From Pieris napi (Eukaryota; Arthropoda; Insecta; Lepidoptera; Pieridae): DNA of 64,000 bases. How positions within the stretch are numbered: the first letter of the stretch is position 1; every line of letters begins with the position of its first letter. Below, in pieces: positions 34,801-48,600 of the stretch. The notes below the pieces were generated by a model. That model saw only the letters and a list, made by a program, of their open reading frames with translations, did not search any database and was not told the origin of the DNA. The stretch spans positions 3,968,001-4,032,000 of the forward strand of contig NC_062252.1 of NCBI RefSeq assembly GCF_905475465.1, read 5' to 3'. The position numbers were made by a program, and so were the translations under genes.

Positions 34801-35516
34801 GCAAGGTAAAAAGCTCAATAAGAAGATAAACCATAAATCAATTAAATATATAGATGGAGTTGCCAACTTAAATTATTGTTCTTATAATAACACCGTTTCA
34901 ATTGCTATCTGGAGGCGTAAAAATATCACTTATTGCATGATATTATATTCATTTTTAACAAAATTGTACTGTATAAATATTCATCAACATTGAGACTATT
35001 TCTATTTTTATGTACGACGAAATCTATTAACATAAAGAAATATTTATACGTACATACCCAAAATACTCAATACTACGATACGAAAATATTTCCAGCTCCA
35101 GGCCCACACACCACACACGCCCACACTTTACCTAAAGTTAAAAAAACTTTTTTCATAGTAGTTGAAGGAAAACCTATCACATAAAAAGATTTTGCACTAT
35201 GACGAATATATGTCAACAATTGTATGATAGTGGATATCATAATATATTTTATAGTTTTTGGTAAAAATAATTCAACACGAAAATATATGTGGTTTGCATT
35301 TGTGGCAGCGCCTGTTCATGGAAAACTGTTAGCACTTAAATTTAGCGCCTACTCGTTTAAGCTTGATCGGATAAAAAGCAGAGCTATGATTGCCTTAGTG
35401 CCACACGCATAGTGTTTTACAACATCCCGATTTTAAGAAATAAATATTTAATATAATAAAATAATTAAGAAATACAAATTTGAAATGTTGAAAAAGGAAC
35501 ACGTTTTTATATCCTA
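31891..35516. other. Intergenic, no gene seen
   Basis: 3.6 kb of very AT-rich sequence. All open frames are short, hydrophobic/Phe-Ile-Tyr-rich and typical of chance ORFs. No splice-supported exon, tRNA or named repeat. Confidence 0.4.
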
Positions 35517-35830
35517 ACTAGCTGACCGGGCAAACGTCGTTTTGCCATGTATATCATTTATAATAAAAAATAAGGGGTTGATCGTAGAGGGGTGAAAATT
35601 AGGGGTTGTTAATGCTGTATCATAAAAAAATAAAAAAAATTGTCTAAAAAATAAAAATAAAAATTTAGGGGTGGACTACCCCTAACATTTAGGGGGATGA
35701 AAAATAGATGTTGGCCGATTCTTATAGATACCGGATAAGCACAAAAAATTTCATCAAAATCGGTCAAGCCGTTTCGGAGGAGTATGGCAACGAAAACTGT
35801 GACACGAGAATTTTATATATTAGATTTATA
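35517..35830 (-). repeat. CTAGCTGACC-end repeat, full copy
   Basis: From 'ctagctgaccgggcaaacg' to 'gtgacacgagaattttatat'. Internally 'ggggttgatcgtagaggggt' and 'ggtcaagccgtttcggagg'. Best-preserved copy of the family at 2311, 21163 and 61478. Confidence 0.7.
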
Positions 35831-36146
35831 TTTATTTGAATTACCGGACACAGTTACAAAATCAAAAATTCTAAATGTGGTTTGAGCACTCGTATGCGTG
35901 AACAAAAATTTATTATATTCAAATAGATTGAACACTACAATGGACATAATCGGATGAACTGAATGAAAATATTGTTCCAGACAATTAGACCACCTATCAA
36001 ACGGTAATTGTCATCGTCACGCAAATGACATTAATAATGATACAATTATGGGTGATTAGACCGTTCACGAAGATTAAATTTATACAGCTCTATATCCGCA
36101 GGTCGTCATTTAATGTAATTTTCTATAATTTTTTATCGTATCCTAG

Positions 36147-36493
36147 TTTTTTGAAGTGAAAACTACAAACGTTGTACACTTTTTTTTGGAATGGGTAAAA
36201 AATGTTAAACTCACGTCAGGACACCTGACCTGATCGAAAATTCGTAAGACGGATGAAGTGTAGACAGCTGGCGCGGCGTATTTAATGTAATATAAATAAT
36301 TGTTATGTTTGTGTACGATAGCGCAATAAATAAATATTGTATTCTACCACATAAATGATAGTACTTTTATACTGATAATAAAAGCAATTCGTGCAAAATT
36401 ATACTCTAATAATTCCAAAATATCAAAAATGCACAACGTTAATATTCAAGTTTTCACTTCTGCCGGCACTCCCGGAGTGCAACCCGTCGTTTT
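36147..36493 (+). repeat. 347-bp repeat, copy 1
   Basis: Starts 'ttttttgaagtgaaaac', ends 'ggagtgcaacccgtcgtttt'. Closely matches 55761-56104 in the same orientation, with only scattered substitutions over the last 280 bp. Non-coding; its end resembles the GAAGTGAAACTTC family at 24186. Confidence 0.85.
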
Positions 36494-39081
36494 ATCCAAC
36501 CATGTTTCAATGATATATACTCAATACTGTATAATACTTTGGAAAACATGCTTTATGCATTACACTTACGTTCAGTCCTTTTATTCTGAAATAATTTAAA
36601 GTGTATGGTGATTTTATCACTAACCACACACTTTTCTATACGAATTATGATTTACGAACTTGTTTACTATATTAATCCTATAGATTATTGAAAATAACAT
36701 GAATTTTAAAGTTTAAAATGATACACAGAATCGTCAAACAACGATAATACAAAAATACAGATTCAATACCATTTTGACATTTCAATATTCCATTACCGTT
36801 GCAAGAGTGAAGAATGATTTGTGATCTGTGCGAGTTCATAAAATATAATTTAATTCTTTTCTAATAATATTGTTTAGTAATTAGATTCGTACTAATGTTT
36901 CATAAGGTACTTTACTGAACTAACTGAAGTTATGATGTGATTCACGTGTTCTCCTTCCTTGCGCTCATATCGCGAAGAGATGGCTCGAAAGCGATAAGGC
37001 CGCCTGTCGCCCTCCTTATAATTTAATTTTATTATTTTAATCATAATGTAATTCTTGCAACGAAGTGTAAATATATATTTGATACAGTACTTATCTAAAT
37101 AATAATATGTTTCGGAATTCATAACTATGTTGAGTTTTTTTTAATTATAATATTCTCTGGTAAAACTTACGTTTATTTTATGGTCATAATATAACATTAA
37201 GTAACCTTTTACATTAATGATACAGATTGATTTTGTAATCGTCATGGAAAATAAAATTTAATAATGGTATAAAATCAATAAAGATTATTTTTCAAAAATG
37301 TGTTACTTTTCTCTTTCAAATTTATTTGAAATAAATCTCGATTTTTTAAGCAAAATAAGAACTTTTGTCAGTGGCTTTTCGCCATATTTATAAAAAGTTT
37401 GTTTCTACTAATTTGTACATAGTATAGAACAAAATTCGCAGTTTGTTCGTTAGCTCTCTCTAACTAAGCTTCTTCCACGCCAACAAAATTAAGCTAGTTT
37501 AAAGTTCTTGTTAAATTGTTTTATTGTTGGATTTTTATAGAATTAGGATTAGATACTCTTTCCCCACTAAGAAGTTAAAAAGTGCAATTGTTAACGCTTG
37601 AGGTTGTACGTTGCCTTTAATAAAACAATTGTTATGAAGGTTGCGTCATCACTGCGGGTGAGATTGTATACAATCATATCATTAGCATCTGTATAGGAAG
37701 CGTGTGTGGCAGATAACTAAAAAATTCATTATCATTTATTCACAAATATATTCTTTATTATTATTGAATATACTTTTAATAAATTCAGATTTAGTATTAA
37801 GGTGATTAATGTCTACATTGACGTAACAGTGTTATCAACAACAAAAAAGTCTCAAGTCCCACGATGTTTCTTTTTCGGCACAGACTCTTGCGGACAATTG
37901 TAAGTTCCATAGTGGCCGTAGTGATGCAATCCGGGACGGATTGACCTTGAAAGTGAAACCGCGATTGTGTGTATAAAATATCTAATTATGTATTTTGCTA
38001 TATGCATTAAGTTTTGTTCTCTTTCTCTCTATCTCTGTTGTGATTAGTCAGGAGAACATTTACTATTCGTCTTTGTCATTTAATGTAACGTACACTATTA
38101 GTAGCAAAAGAAAATATTACGAAAGATTGGTATAGCTTACCTTTATTGGACTGCCAGGTACTACACTCTAGTACTCGTAATGACTGTTTATGAGTATGAT
38201 GTTAACGACCCCATATATTATTTTTAAATTTACCAATTAAGGTTACGCTTTAATGACTTTATAAATCTCAATAACGAATTATTCACCTTTATTAAAATAT
38301 TTATTTCCAACACACAAATATACAGCATTTACAATATTCTTAACCTACGTAATAAAAATAATTATTAAAAGTGGCAGTGTACCTTCAATGTTGGCAGCAT
38401 TTCCTCGCTGTATTGTGCCACTTATTTGTTGAGCTCTGGGGTCACCGGTTCTATGTACCAGCCAACTAAAACCTTTAATTAGCGCCTGTGTACTTGAACC
38501 CGTTTGAGCCGTTTATTATTTTCTCGTATAATCTGTCAAATTTGGATACAGCTGTGTGTTTTAAGGCAAGCAGGTAATCAGACTTCTATGCCTACTTACT
38601 CAGTACCTTTAGATTTTAGGTTATGGTAGATACATTTAAATCGCAATGTCTAGACTCCCAATTTAAATGTTTTTTTTAATTACTAATAATAAATTGATAA
38701 AAGACTTTATCGAGTATAAATATCGTAAATTATTTTCATGGTTGGTAATTAATAACCATGGTTACATTACCGTTCTTAGTAGTTCAATGTCGCATAGTAT
38801 AAGTTCCAAGTTATGACGGGAAAAACCGATATGGAAAATTTCTCCTTAACGAAAATTTCATAACAATTGCGTGGGCCGATGAATAGGTATAGAAAAAGCC
38901 AACAAGGAAGAAAAGCGGCCTATTGCCAAAATATTTCATGAGATGAAAGACGAACCGTGTTGTTTGATAAATTGATAACTCAGAGATGTTTAAGTTCTTG
39001 CTAATCGAGGTGAAGGTTAATCAATACATTATACTTCTTTCGTTATTATACATAGGATTTTAAGATTATACATAAAATTGA
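36494..39081. other. Intergenic, no gene seen
   Basis: AT-rich, no supported exon or RNA gene. The 76-residue minus frame at 36892-37122 shows no family features. Confidence 0.4.
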
Positions 39082-39375
39082 GCACTGTTGGCTTCAGCGT
39101 GCGACTCTCATACCTAAGGTCGTAGGTTCGATCCCCGGCTGTGCACCAATGGACTTTCTTTCTTTGCGCAACTTAACATTTGCTCGAACGGTGAAGGAAA
39201 ACATCGTGAGGAAACTGACATGTCTTGGACCCATAAAGTCGATGGCGTGTGTCAGGCACTCGAGGCTGATCACCTACTTGCCTATTAGATATAAAAATGA
39301 TCATGAAACAGATTCTGAAATCTGAGGCCAAGACCTAAAGAGGTTGTAGCGCCACTGATTTGTTTTTATTTAATT
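39082..39375 (+). repeat. tRNA-derived SINE, well preserved
   Basis: Box A 'tggcttcagcgtgcgac', B-box GGTTCGATCCC (39126-39136), tRNA-unrelated body 'ggctgtgcaccaatggactt', 'gaaaacatcgtgaggaaac', 'gaggccaagacctaaagagg', end 'ttgtagcgccactgattt'. Best reference copy in the window. Confidence 0.85.
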
Positions 39376-39464
39376 TTTTACATAAAATTGATAATTCAAA
39401 ACAGTTATTAAGATGAAATTATTTAACATATTTACTATAAAATTAGTTCCCTACTGACTTTTTT

Positions 39465-39655
39465 ATAGAACAGAGGGCAAACGGGCAGAGAACTCACGTA
39501 ATGTTAAGTGATACTACCGCACATGGACACACTCAATGCCAGAGGGAACGTTAGTGCGTTGCCGGTGTTTAAAGCGGCGAGAGTTAATTGCCAGTTCTTC
39601 TCTTCCGTTCTACGCCCTTGATTTGAGAACTGGCAGTAAAATTAGAACCATTTAA
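39465..39655 (-). mobile_element. LINE 3' end fragment, inverted
   Basis: 'agagggcaaacgggcaga', 'acgtaatgttaagtgatac', 'atgccagaggga', 'gcgttgccggtgtttaa' are the reverse complement of the Jockey-type 3' terminus seen at 51560-51690. Confidence 0.65.
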
Positions 39656-40269
39656 TGTAAATTTATTTTTTTGACGTTCATAAGTGTAAACCGTGTTACA
39701 TACATGAATAAATGATTTTTGACATGACTTGACTAAAGATTTGGTACGCGTCCTTTCTTCAAGGAGCCTAAGTTGAATTGATCAGAAATACTCCAGTGGG
39801 CAGCTGATTCCACATAGTGGTGGTCTTTAGTATGATGATATTTGTTATGGTTACTTCGAGTATGGAAGCTGTGCTTTTAAACAATGATCAGTCACTTTGA
39901 CTTAACCAAGACAAGATAAACGTTATGTAATGTGTAAAAATGTTCTTATTATTTTGCAGTAACCTGACAAATAAAAAAAAATTAAATAAAATTAATTGTT
40001 TATGGAATTAAACATTAGTCATCGTAAAAAGACTACTATGGGTTTATGTTATAATAATTAGCTAAAATATGATCACGTATTTTATTAAAAGGTCGCTTGG
40101 GAGGTTAATTTAAAAGTGTTGAGGCAGGGTGGTAAATGTGTTTGCTCTGTAGATATAAATTTTAATTAAGGTAATACCTGAATGGCTGAAAACTTCCCAC
40201 AATTAATATCTAGTGAAGATGAATCACCCAGTGCGTAGTTTATTTTAAGCCTTCAGTGAAACATTGTTA

Positions 40270-40493
40270 TTGCTTACTAGAGACCTGACCTCGGTTACTG
40301 TATGATATGGGCATGTAGTCCAGGCGGGTACAAGTCGTGTGAAGGGCTGAGGTGTTTTTAGTGGGTGGGGTTTCGCTACCCCTCTGAATAGCAGAGGGAT
40401 TTAAGTGTAGACCCAGCCCCTCAGTCCCCGCATCAAGCTCGACATCCTTGGCGCGGGCCTGCGTAAGCGCATTTTCACCTCATAAAAAAAAAG
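40270..40493 (+). repeat. Poly(A)-tailed hairpin repeat, copy 3
   Basis: 'gctgaggtgtttttagtggg', hairpin CCCTCTG (40380-40386) / CAGAGGG (40392-40398) with the same AATAG loop as copy 2, then 'tgcgtaagcgcattttcacc' and an A-rich tail. Two stem pairs differ from copy 2 by paired changes. Confidence 0.7.
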
Positions 40494-42089
40494 AAAAAAA
40501 AAGAAGGCGGGTACAAGTACAAAATTCATCAAGCATACTTTATTATTTTATGTTAATACATCCCGTACCAAGGTTAACATGAATGAAGGTGAGTTAGTGT
40601 TTTTAACATACTATAAAACTGTAGTATTAAATTGTATTCTATTGTCGATAATTTACGCAGCATTTGCGATATAGGGATTTATATTGGTATTTTGTTCACA
40701 CCTTGTGTTACATTATCTAAGTTTCCATTCGGATTCCTAACTTTTTTAAATACATATTCTATGGTCAACTGGGATAATGTAGGATTCTAATGGCATAAAA
40801 TTTTTCTAATCGGTCCAGTAGTAAAAATGATCATTTTCCTCCGTGTTTGGGAAATACAAGTAAAGATTTACAAGTTTAAAGAATGGTCGTGAAATTTGTA
40901 TGAAAAAAAAAAACAAATGACTAAATAAATAATAATCTTAATTTGAAATTTAAATAAACTTGACAGTAATAGAATTAAAATACATTAAAAAATAATTGTA
41001 GAAACGACAGCTATATATACGAAATACAATATAGGGGTATTCAAATGTTTGTATTCATCCAACTTAACTACGCACTATCAACATTATATTCTAGATAAAA
41101 ACTAAGTAGAAATTCAGGTAGCACTTAGATTATTCCGCTCGCGTAAACTATAGTTAAGTGATAATGGATGTTAATTTAACCATGAAACCATCATTTTTTT
41201 GAGAAAAGAGGTGTCATTTGTTACATTCATGTTGTAGGAATTAAATTATTAAAAATTCTTAAAAGTATTATGTACACGAACATGATTTTTTTCCTTAGTG
41301 TCATGTCATGGCTCCTGATAAATGAAGTGCGCAACAAAACGCGGGGCTCTCGGACTACGGGGTTGTGCATTCAGACCTCGCCTTGCTTGCTCTACTAACA
41401 AGCGCAGGTCAATTCAGGCAAACACACCCGTTTGATCAATTACTTGCATATAAATATCAAGAAAACAGGTTCACAAATAATGTCAACGATTCTAGCCTTT
41501 TTTACTCATCTAACAAGACTATAGCAGTAAAAGTTACATATTTATTCCTCTTAAATGTATTTTATTTATTTATTATAATATTAGCTAAACGCCAGCTTGA
41601 GCATTTGTTACCTAATTTATGATATCCATCCATCTTAATTGTTTCCCAGCTGTAAGCATCTCTCTGTTATAGTTCCTATACATCTAAACTATTTCGACCG
41701 AAGCCTTTACCATCGCCGTTCAGTTGCCTGCCTTTCAGTCTTCTAAAGATTGTACCTCCGAGAATGTTCCTTGGATGGTTCTATCATCCCCTTTCAAACT
41801 ACGTTTGTCTAGTAGCTGGAGTTTCACCCTTTCGTCGTTAACAACTCCAAGGGCCGCAATACACGATTTGGATTTTTTTGAAAACAGCGAAGGAATGAAA
41901 TTCCTTGCCCACTTCAATCTTTCCCAAAGAGTACAACATGGGTCAAGCGGCGGCTAAGTAGACATCTCCTGGCAGGCGTGAACTCCAATATACGCACCTA
42001 ACTTAACATCAGTTGGAATTGCGGTAAAAATTTTATCTAGTTCAGTTAAAAAAAGCGGTGAGTTTAGAGAGTTACAATTGCTATTTATT
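40494..42089. other. Intergenic, no gene called
   Basis: AT-rich up to 41.3 kb. The 41690-41960 part is more GC-balanced with open frames on both strands (77 and 60 codons) and probably derives from an old mobile element, but no family motif is clear. Confidence 0.4.
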
Positions 42090-42210
42090 TTAATAGAACA
42101 GGGGGCAAACAGCCACGAGGCCCACCTGATGTTAAGTGATACCGCCGCCCATGGACACTTTCAATGCCAAAAGGCTCGCGAGTACGTTTCCGGCCTTTTG
42201 AGATATTTTA
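42090..42210 (-). mobile_element. LINE 3' end fragment, inverted
   Basis: 'agaacagggggcaaacagcc', 'cctgatgttaagtgatacc', 'ccatggacactttcaatgcc' repeat the 39465 arrangement. Lies about 300 bp upstream of the protease TATA box. Confidence 0.65.
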
Positions 42211-42502
42211 ATTACGTCATTATGATACAAAGTATCAACGTCACATTTGACGTACTGATACGAAATAGTAGTAAGTTAAGGCATTGCTATTATAATAAAA
42301 CTTACTATATTTTTTTGCCTACTATAAATTATTATGCTCTATAAAATATATTTAAGTTAGCGTGTCAAATGCGCGCAAAATTAATTTAATAGGTAAAAAA
42401 AGCATCGTATATCGTAAAATGACATACTGTCTAGTTGTGCTATTATCACATACAATAGGTTATAGGGGCCATACAATGCGATATTCAAATGAGACACAGC
42501 AA

Positions 42503-42535
42503 TATAAAAAGGTAGTTGCTAATTGTAATTCATTT
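42503..42535 (+). promoter_or_regulatory. Core promoter of the serine protease gene
   Basis: TATAAAAA at 42503-42510 and an arthropod initiator TCATTT (TCAKTY) at 42530-42535. If the A at 42532 is +1, TATA begins at -29 and the 5' UTR is 51 nt to the ATG at 42583. A strong TATA/Inr pair fits a highly expressed, tissue-restricted secreted protease. Confidence 0.6.
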
Positions 42536-42582
42536 CTCGTACACTTGGTTAAGTATTACACTTTCTTGCCAACTTCCTAACG

Positions 42583-42631
42583 ATGTGGTCTATGTGCTTT
42601 GTATCGCTTTCGGCGGTTTGTATTCAAGCAG
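42583..42631 (+). CDS. Protease exon 1 (signal peptide)
   Basis: Codes for MWSMCFVSLSAVCIQA plus one base, followed by a GTAAG donor. The hydrophobic core and small residues at the end suit a signal peptide. It joins exon 2 in phase (G|TG gives Val17). Too short to be seen as an ORF; supported by the TATA/Inr upstream and phase match, but it lies 7.3 kb from exon 2. Confidence 0.7.
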
Positions 42632-45600
42632 GTAAGAAAAATAGAACAAAATAGTATCAAAATAAAATATAGGTATCATAAAATATTCTCATTCTTTTAA
42701 CTAGTAATTTTTTAAACTTTAAATTTTTATGCTTGTTATTCTCAAAAACAAAACAAAAAATAATACATTTAACTGTTAAATATAAATTAAACACTTTAAA
42801 GATTTATCGTGTGGGTATTATGTATGTGCGTTCTATTAATGGCTATATCGCTTTCCCGAGTACAAAGTCTGAAAGTTTTAATGTTTTCTCATTTTTGATT
42901 TCCTTGGGTGATATATACTATTTTTTTCAGAATTTTCGAAAACATTTTAGTTTATTTACCCGTCATTCAGAAATTATCTTATGCACAATGTTAGTAATAC
43001 ACGTTTACCTCATTTTACCTCCCGTGGAATAGATCGCAACAGCCATAAAGATAGATAGTTTAGATTGTAATTCTACCAAATAATCATTAAAACTTAATGC
43101 GACAGTTAAAAACAAATTAAGAGTGGTGTCCAAATATGTATATACAGTCCACTACTCTTACTTAGTTAAAATAAAAGTGTCATACGATTCGCACGTGTTA
43201 TTATTGCAGTTTATTTAATTTCAAGACCCTCAATCAATTAGTGATCAATTCTCAACTATAACTCCTTAACATATGGTCCAAAATCGAACCGGATAACATC
43301 GCTATTGTTCAATAGTTGGCGAACAGTGAGAACAATAGATGCTCACATTCCTAAGCGATAAGGAATAGTTGGAAGGATTTTTGTGTGATCAGTGTTTCAT
43401 TACAGTGTTATAATAACATTATAAAAGTGAAATTAACCTATAAAAACGAAATAAATTACGTTATATACACACCATACTGTGAAGTACTATTACGTTGGGC
43501 TGTGTTCAGTTTTTTCAGTGGGTCTGAGTAATCGGATAATTACGAACTACGCTCAAAGTCATAGTGTACGATGGAGGGTCTTTTTGAGTATCAATTTAAG
43601 TTGTTGGAGACATTAAGAAGTGCAGAAAAGAATTATAGGAAATCACCGAAAGACAGAATAAAAATATCATATATAGAAACTCGATTAGAAGTGTTAGAAC
43701 AATTATGGCGGGACTTTAAGGAAGGACACAAAAGTTTAATTTTAAAAATATCTAAAGAGGAAGAAAAGGAAAGTACCTATTTTAAAGGAAACTTTAGTGA
43801 TATTTTTGATGAGCTATATATTCAGTACAAGTCCACTATGAAGGAGGACTTTCAAAACTTAACCAAACAGTCTCCTTTATCACATACCTCAATAGCGGGT
43901 GGCGACGAACAGAGGTCATTAAATGATATTAAATTACCGTCAATACAAATACCGAAGTTTGGAGGTAAATATGAAGAATGGACAACTTTTTATGACTTAT
44001 TTTGCTCCTTGATTCATAACAACAAGTCTTTAACGCCGGTGCAAAAACTACATTATCTAAAAAGTAATTTATCGGGTGACCCAGAACTATTAATACGCAA
44101 CTTTTCGACTACGGATGCAAACTACGATGAGGCATGGAACCAGTTAGTGAAACGATATAATAATAAACGGTTGAATTGCTATGCAATTTTAAGAACATTA
44201 TTTTCACAGAAGGTTATAAGTACGGAGACATCGAGTTCAATCAAACAATTAGTAGACACTACGTCGGTATGCTTAAAAACGTTGCAAAATCTCGGTGTGA
44301 AAACCGACACTTGGGATATGATTATTAATTATTTAGTAATATCAAAGATGGACAATGAATCGATAAAGAGATGGGAACAACAACTTAGTTTGAGTAACAC
44401 CGAATTACCTACTTGGGCAGAACTGCGGGATTTTCTTGAAGCTAGATTTCGATCGTTAGAAATGATAGACAGTCACAGAGTGAAATCACCATACCCTAAG
44501 CCTGTTGCTACACCTATTGCTAAACCTAAGTCCTTTCATTCAGGTATACACAATGATGTGAATAAGCAGGAAGTTAAATGTGTGTTATGCAGTGGTAAAC
44601 ACTACATCTATTATTGTAAACAGTTCGCAGACATGTCTACAAAAGAAAAGCAAGAGTTCGTCCAGCAGAATAAATTATGTTTTAATTGTCTTGCCCCATC
44701 ACATTCAGTAATCAGATGTCGCCAGCCAACGTGTTGCAGAAAATGTGGGCGTCGTCATCATTCATTGCTACACTACGAGAGAGATCGAAACACGGTGACT
44801 ACGAGTGAAGGGGAATCCACGTTGACAGGTACCATGACTGAACAAACTAAAGGTAAGCTTAATTCTATAACAAACGATGTACACTTTGTAACTAACTTTT
44901 CCAAGGAAAATTGTCAAAATAGTGTCCTATTAGCTACTGCTGAGGTATTAGTAGAGAGTAGGAATGGTTGCAAACATATTATTAGAGCATTGTTAGACCA
45001 AGGGTAGCAAGCATCGTTTATAACTGAAGCTACAGTACAATTACTTAATCTTTCGCGCCGATCAGTAAGTGGTTGGGTGTCAGGTGTGGGAGAGGGGCAA
45101 ATGAGAATCAAATACATGGTTTCACTTAAGGTGAAATCTCGCCACGATCCTAAGACAATAATACGAGTGAATGCATATGTATTGCGTTCAGTAACAACAC
45201 TTCTGCCTACTACCAAACTTAGTGCTCCTGAATGGTCAGACCTAGAATCTTTAGAGTTGGCTGACTCAGCCTTCAAAACACCTGGAAAAATTGACATTCT
45301 TTTGGGAGCAGACGTATACAGTAACATTATTTTAGATGGTATAATCAAACATCCTAGGGGCAACTTACTAGCACAGAGAACATGCCTAGGTTGGGTGCTA
45401 TCAGGAAAGCTGCCTCAAGAAACAGGTTCTTCGGACACAAATGTTGCAAGTTTGCATGTTCAACTTAAAGATGACGAGATGCTCAAGAAATTTTGGGAAA
45501 TCCAGAATGAACCAAATACTATAGAGAAGAGACTATCAAAAGAAGAGGAATTTTGTGAACATTTTTATGACAGTACAACTATAAGAGATGAAGAAGGAAG

Positions 45601-48600
45601 ATTTGTGGTTAAACTACCATTCAAGACTGGAAATCCACAATGTAGGCAAGGAAATCTTAAAGAAATTGCTGCCAAGAGGTTTAAAATATTAGAAAGAAAA
45701 TTATTAAAAAACCAGAAACTTAAAGAAGAATACCACAAGGTCATAAACGAATATATAAATTTAAATCATATGGTTGAAATTATACATGCAGAAATTGATA
45801 GTCCCACTGCAGTCTATCTCCCGCACCACGCGGTACTTCGCGAAGATAAGGAGACGACAAAACTTCGTATAGTCTTTGACGCTTCGTGCAAAGGAGTTAA
45901 TAATGTTTCTTTAAATGATGATTTACATATTGGTCCTAAGTTGCAGCAAGATTTGCGCTACATATTGGTGAGATGGAGGCTTTATAAGATTTGCCTTACT
46001 GCAGATATAATTAAAATGTATAGAATGGTGAGGGTGTCAGAAGATGATACAAATTACCAAAGAGTTCTATGGAGATTTAATCCGAGTGAGCCAATAAAAC
46101 ATTACAAGCTTTTAAGATTAACATTTGGGACAGCATGTGCGCCTTATCTCGCTGTGAAGTCACTCCAGAGATTAGCTGATGATGAACAATCGAAGTTCCC
46201 TGTTGCTGCTCATATAACTAAACGTGATTATTACGTCGATGATTTAATGACGTCATGTGAGACAGTTGCTGATGCTATTAATATATATAATGACATGAGT
46301 AAATTAATGAATTTAGGAGGTTTTGAGCTCCAAAAGTGGAGCAGTAATAGTAAAAATGTGCTAAAATATATTGGTGAAAATAAACGAGATGATCATGAAC
46401 TGCCTCTGAAGGTAAATAACCTAGTTAAGGTATTAGGAGTGAGTTGGAATAGAGACATAGACAAATTCGAATATACTCTAAATGTGCCTATAGTAAAAGA
46501 ACCTATAACTAAACGGCAGATTCTCTCAGAAGTAGCAAAACTGTATGACCCTTTGGGATGGATAGCCCCTGTTGTTGTTATAGCAAAGTTAATAATCCAG
46601 AAGTTATGGCTAACTGGATTAGATTGGGACAGCACTATAACAGGAGATTTACTGAAGGAATGGTTACAATTTAGAGAAAATTTGATACATATTAAATGCA
46701 TTAATATACCGAGGTGGCTACGTTATTCTTCCACATCTAAAGCAGAGTTACATGTCTTTGCAGATGCTTCACAGACAGCATATGGTGCAGCAGTATACAT
46801 GCGAGTCATTGAAGGCAATGAGGTTTATGTGAATTTAATATCAGCCAAAACTAAGGTTGCACCAATTACGAAACAGATTTCAATACCTCGACTGGAATTA
46901 TGTGGTGCTGTGTTGGCGGCCAAGCTAATTTCTGAAATATCACAAGTGTTAAACATATCTAACGAATACTTACATGCATGGACTGATTCAACCATAGTCC
47001 TGGCATGGCTAAGGGGAGGACCTAGTCGCTGGAACACGTTCGTAAGTAACCGTGTATCTGATATACTAAATATTTTAAATTACGAACAATGGGGACACGT
47101 TACTTCTGAGATGAACCCGGCCGACTGTGCGTCAAGAGGTCTACAAGCTTTAGATCTATCAAATCACTTGCTATGGTGGAATGGACCCGCCTGGCTATCT
47201 TTATTAGATGTAAATTTGAGTATGGTCGACATCGAAGATACACAAGAAGAAGAGAAGATTAAATCTTTAACTGCTTTATGTACATCCGAAGAAGAATTTA
47301 TATGGTCTAAGTTTTCTAATTTAAATAAGTTATTGAGAGTTATTTCATACTGTAGAAGATGGCTAAATTTAAAATCAACTAAAGATAAGCGTCGGTGTTA
47401 TACAAGTTATATTTCAACAAAAGAAATTAATGAATCCTTAGATATTTGCATTAAACAAGTTCAAGGGTTTGAATTTAAGGATGAAATGAAACAATTAAAG
47501 ACTCTGGGATATGTTTCTAAAAGGAGTAAACTGCGAAGTCTTACGCCCATTATCGATGAAAATGGGATTCTAAGAGTCAGCGGAAGAATACAACAGTCAC
47601 ACGTGGAGTACGACACACAGCATCCTATAATTTTACCTGCTAAAAACTATCTTAGCAGACTTATAATTATGGATGCTCATCAGAAAACAATGCATGGAGG
47701 ACCACAACTGATGATAAATTATTTGAGAACAAAATACTGGATACTACGAGCTAAGGATCAAACAAAGAAATGTTACCGTGAGTGTGTGACTTGCATTAGA
47801 TATTCGAAATGTAAATCATCACAGTTAATGGGTCAATTACCAGAGGTGCGTGTAACTCCCAATAGACCATTTAAGTCGGTCGGTGTGGACTATGCTGGAC
47901 CTATTAACATCAGATTCTCCCCAGGTAGAGGAGCAAAGTCCTTTAAAGGATATATTTGCTTGTTTATTTGCATGGCCACACGCGCTATACACTTGGAGGC
48001 TGTCACAGACATGACTTCGAAGGCATTCATCGCCGCTTTTAGAAGGTTTACAGCAAGACGAGGCCACTGTCAAGATATCTATAGTGACAATGGCACAAAC
48101 TTTGTAGGAGCAGAAAAACAATTAACGACAATGTTTAACAGTGCCAAATCTTCAGTGCCTAGTGAAATAGCAGAAATAATATATATATAACATTAGAGCG
48201 TACTACATGGCATTTCATACCCCCACACGCTCCTAATTTTGGAGGTTTGTGGGAGGCTGGCGTACGTAGCACAAATCACACCTTAAAAAGGTTATTGGCG
48301 ATACCACTCTAACTTACGAGGAGCTCACAACTATGCTGACTCAAATAGAAGCCTGCCTTAACTCACGACCTCTGACTGTCTTAAGTGACAACCCTAATGA
48401 TCCTCTCCCACTGACGCCTGGACATTTTTTGATCGGCGAACCTGTGCTTAATGTAGCTGACCAAAGTCATGCTTATGTAGACATCAGTTATCGCGATCGT
48501 TGGCGGTTAACACAAAAAATGGTCACTGACTTCTGGAACCGATGGTCTAAAGAATATCTTGTAATTCTAAACAATAGGTACAAATGGAATGTTAAAAATA

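Noticed and set aside
39126..39136. tRNA gene suggested by a perfect B-box
   Set aside because: Repeated with the same downstream body at other positions and lacking a foldable acceptor stem; it is a SINE head.
41690..41960. Overlapping frames on both strands, possible exon
   Set aside because: No splice sites in matching phase and no recognisable motif; more likely old mobile-element debris.
44914..45363. 149-codon minus frame across the BEL stop codon
   Set aside because: Antisense shadow of pol; no independent features.
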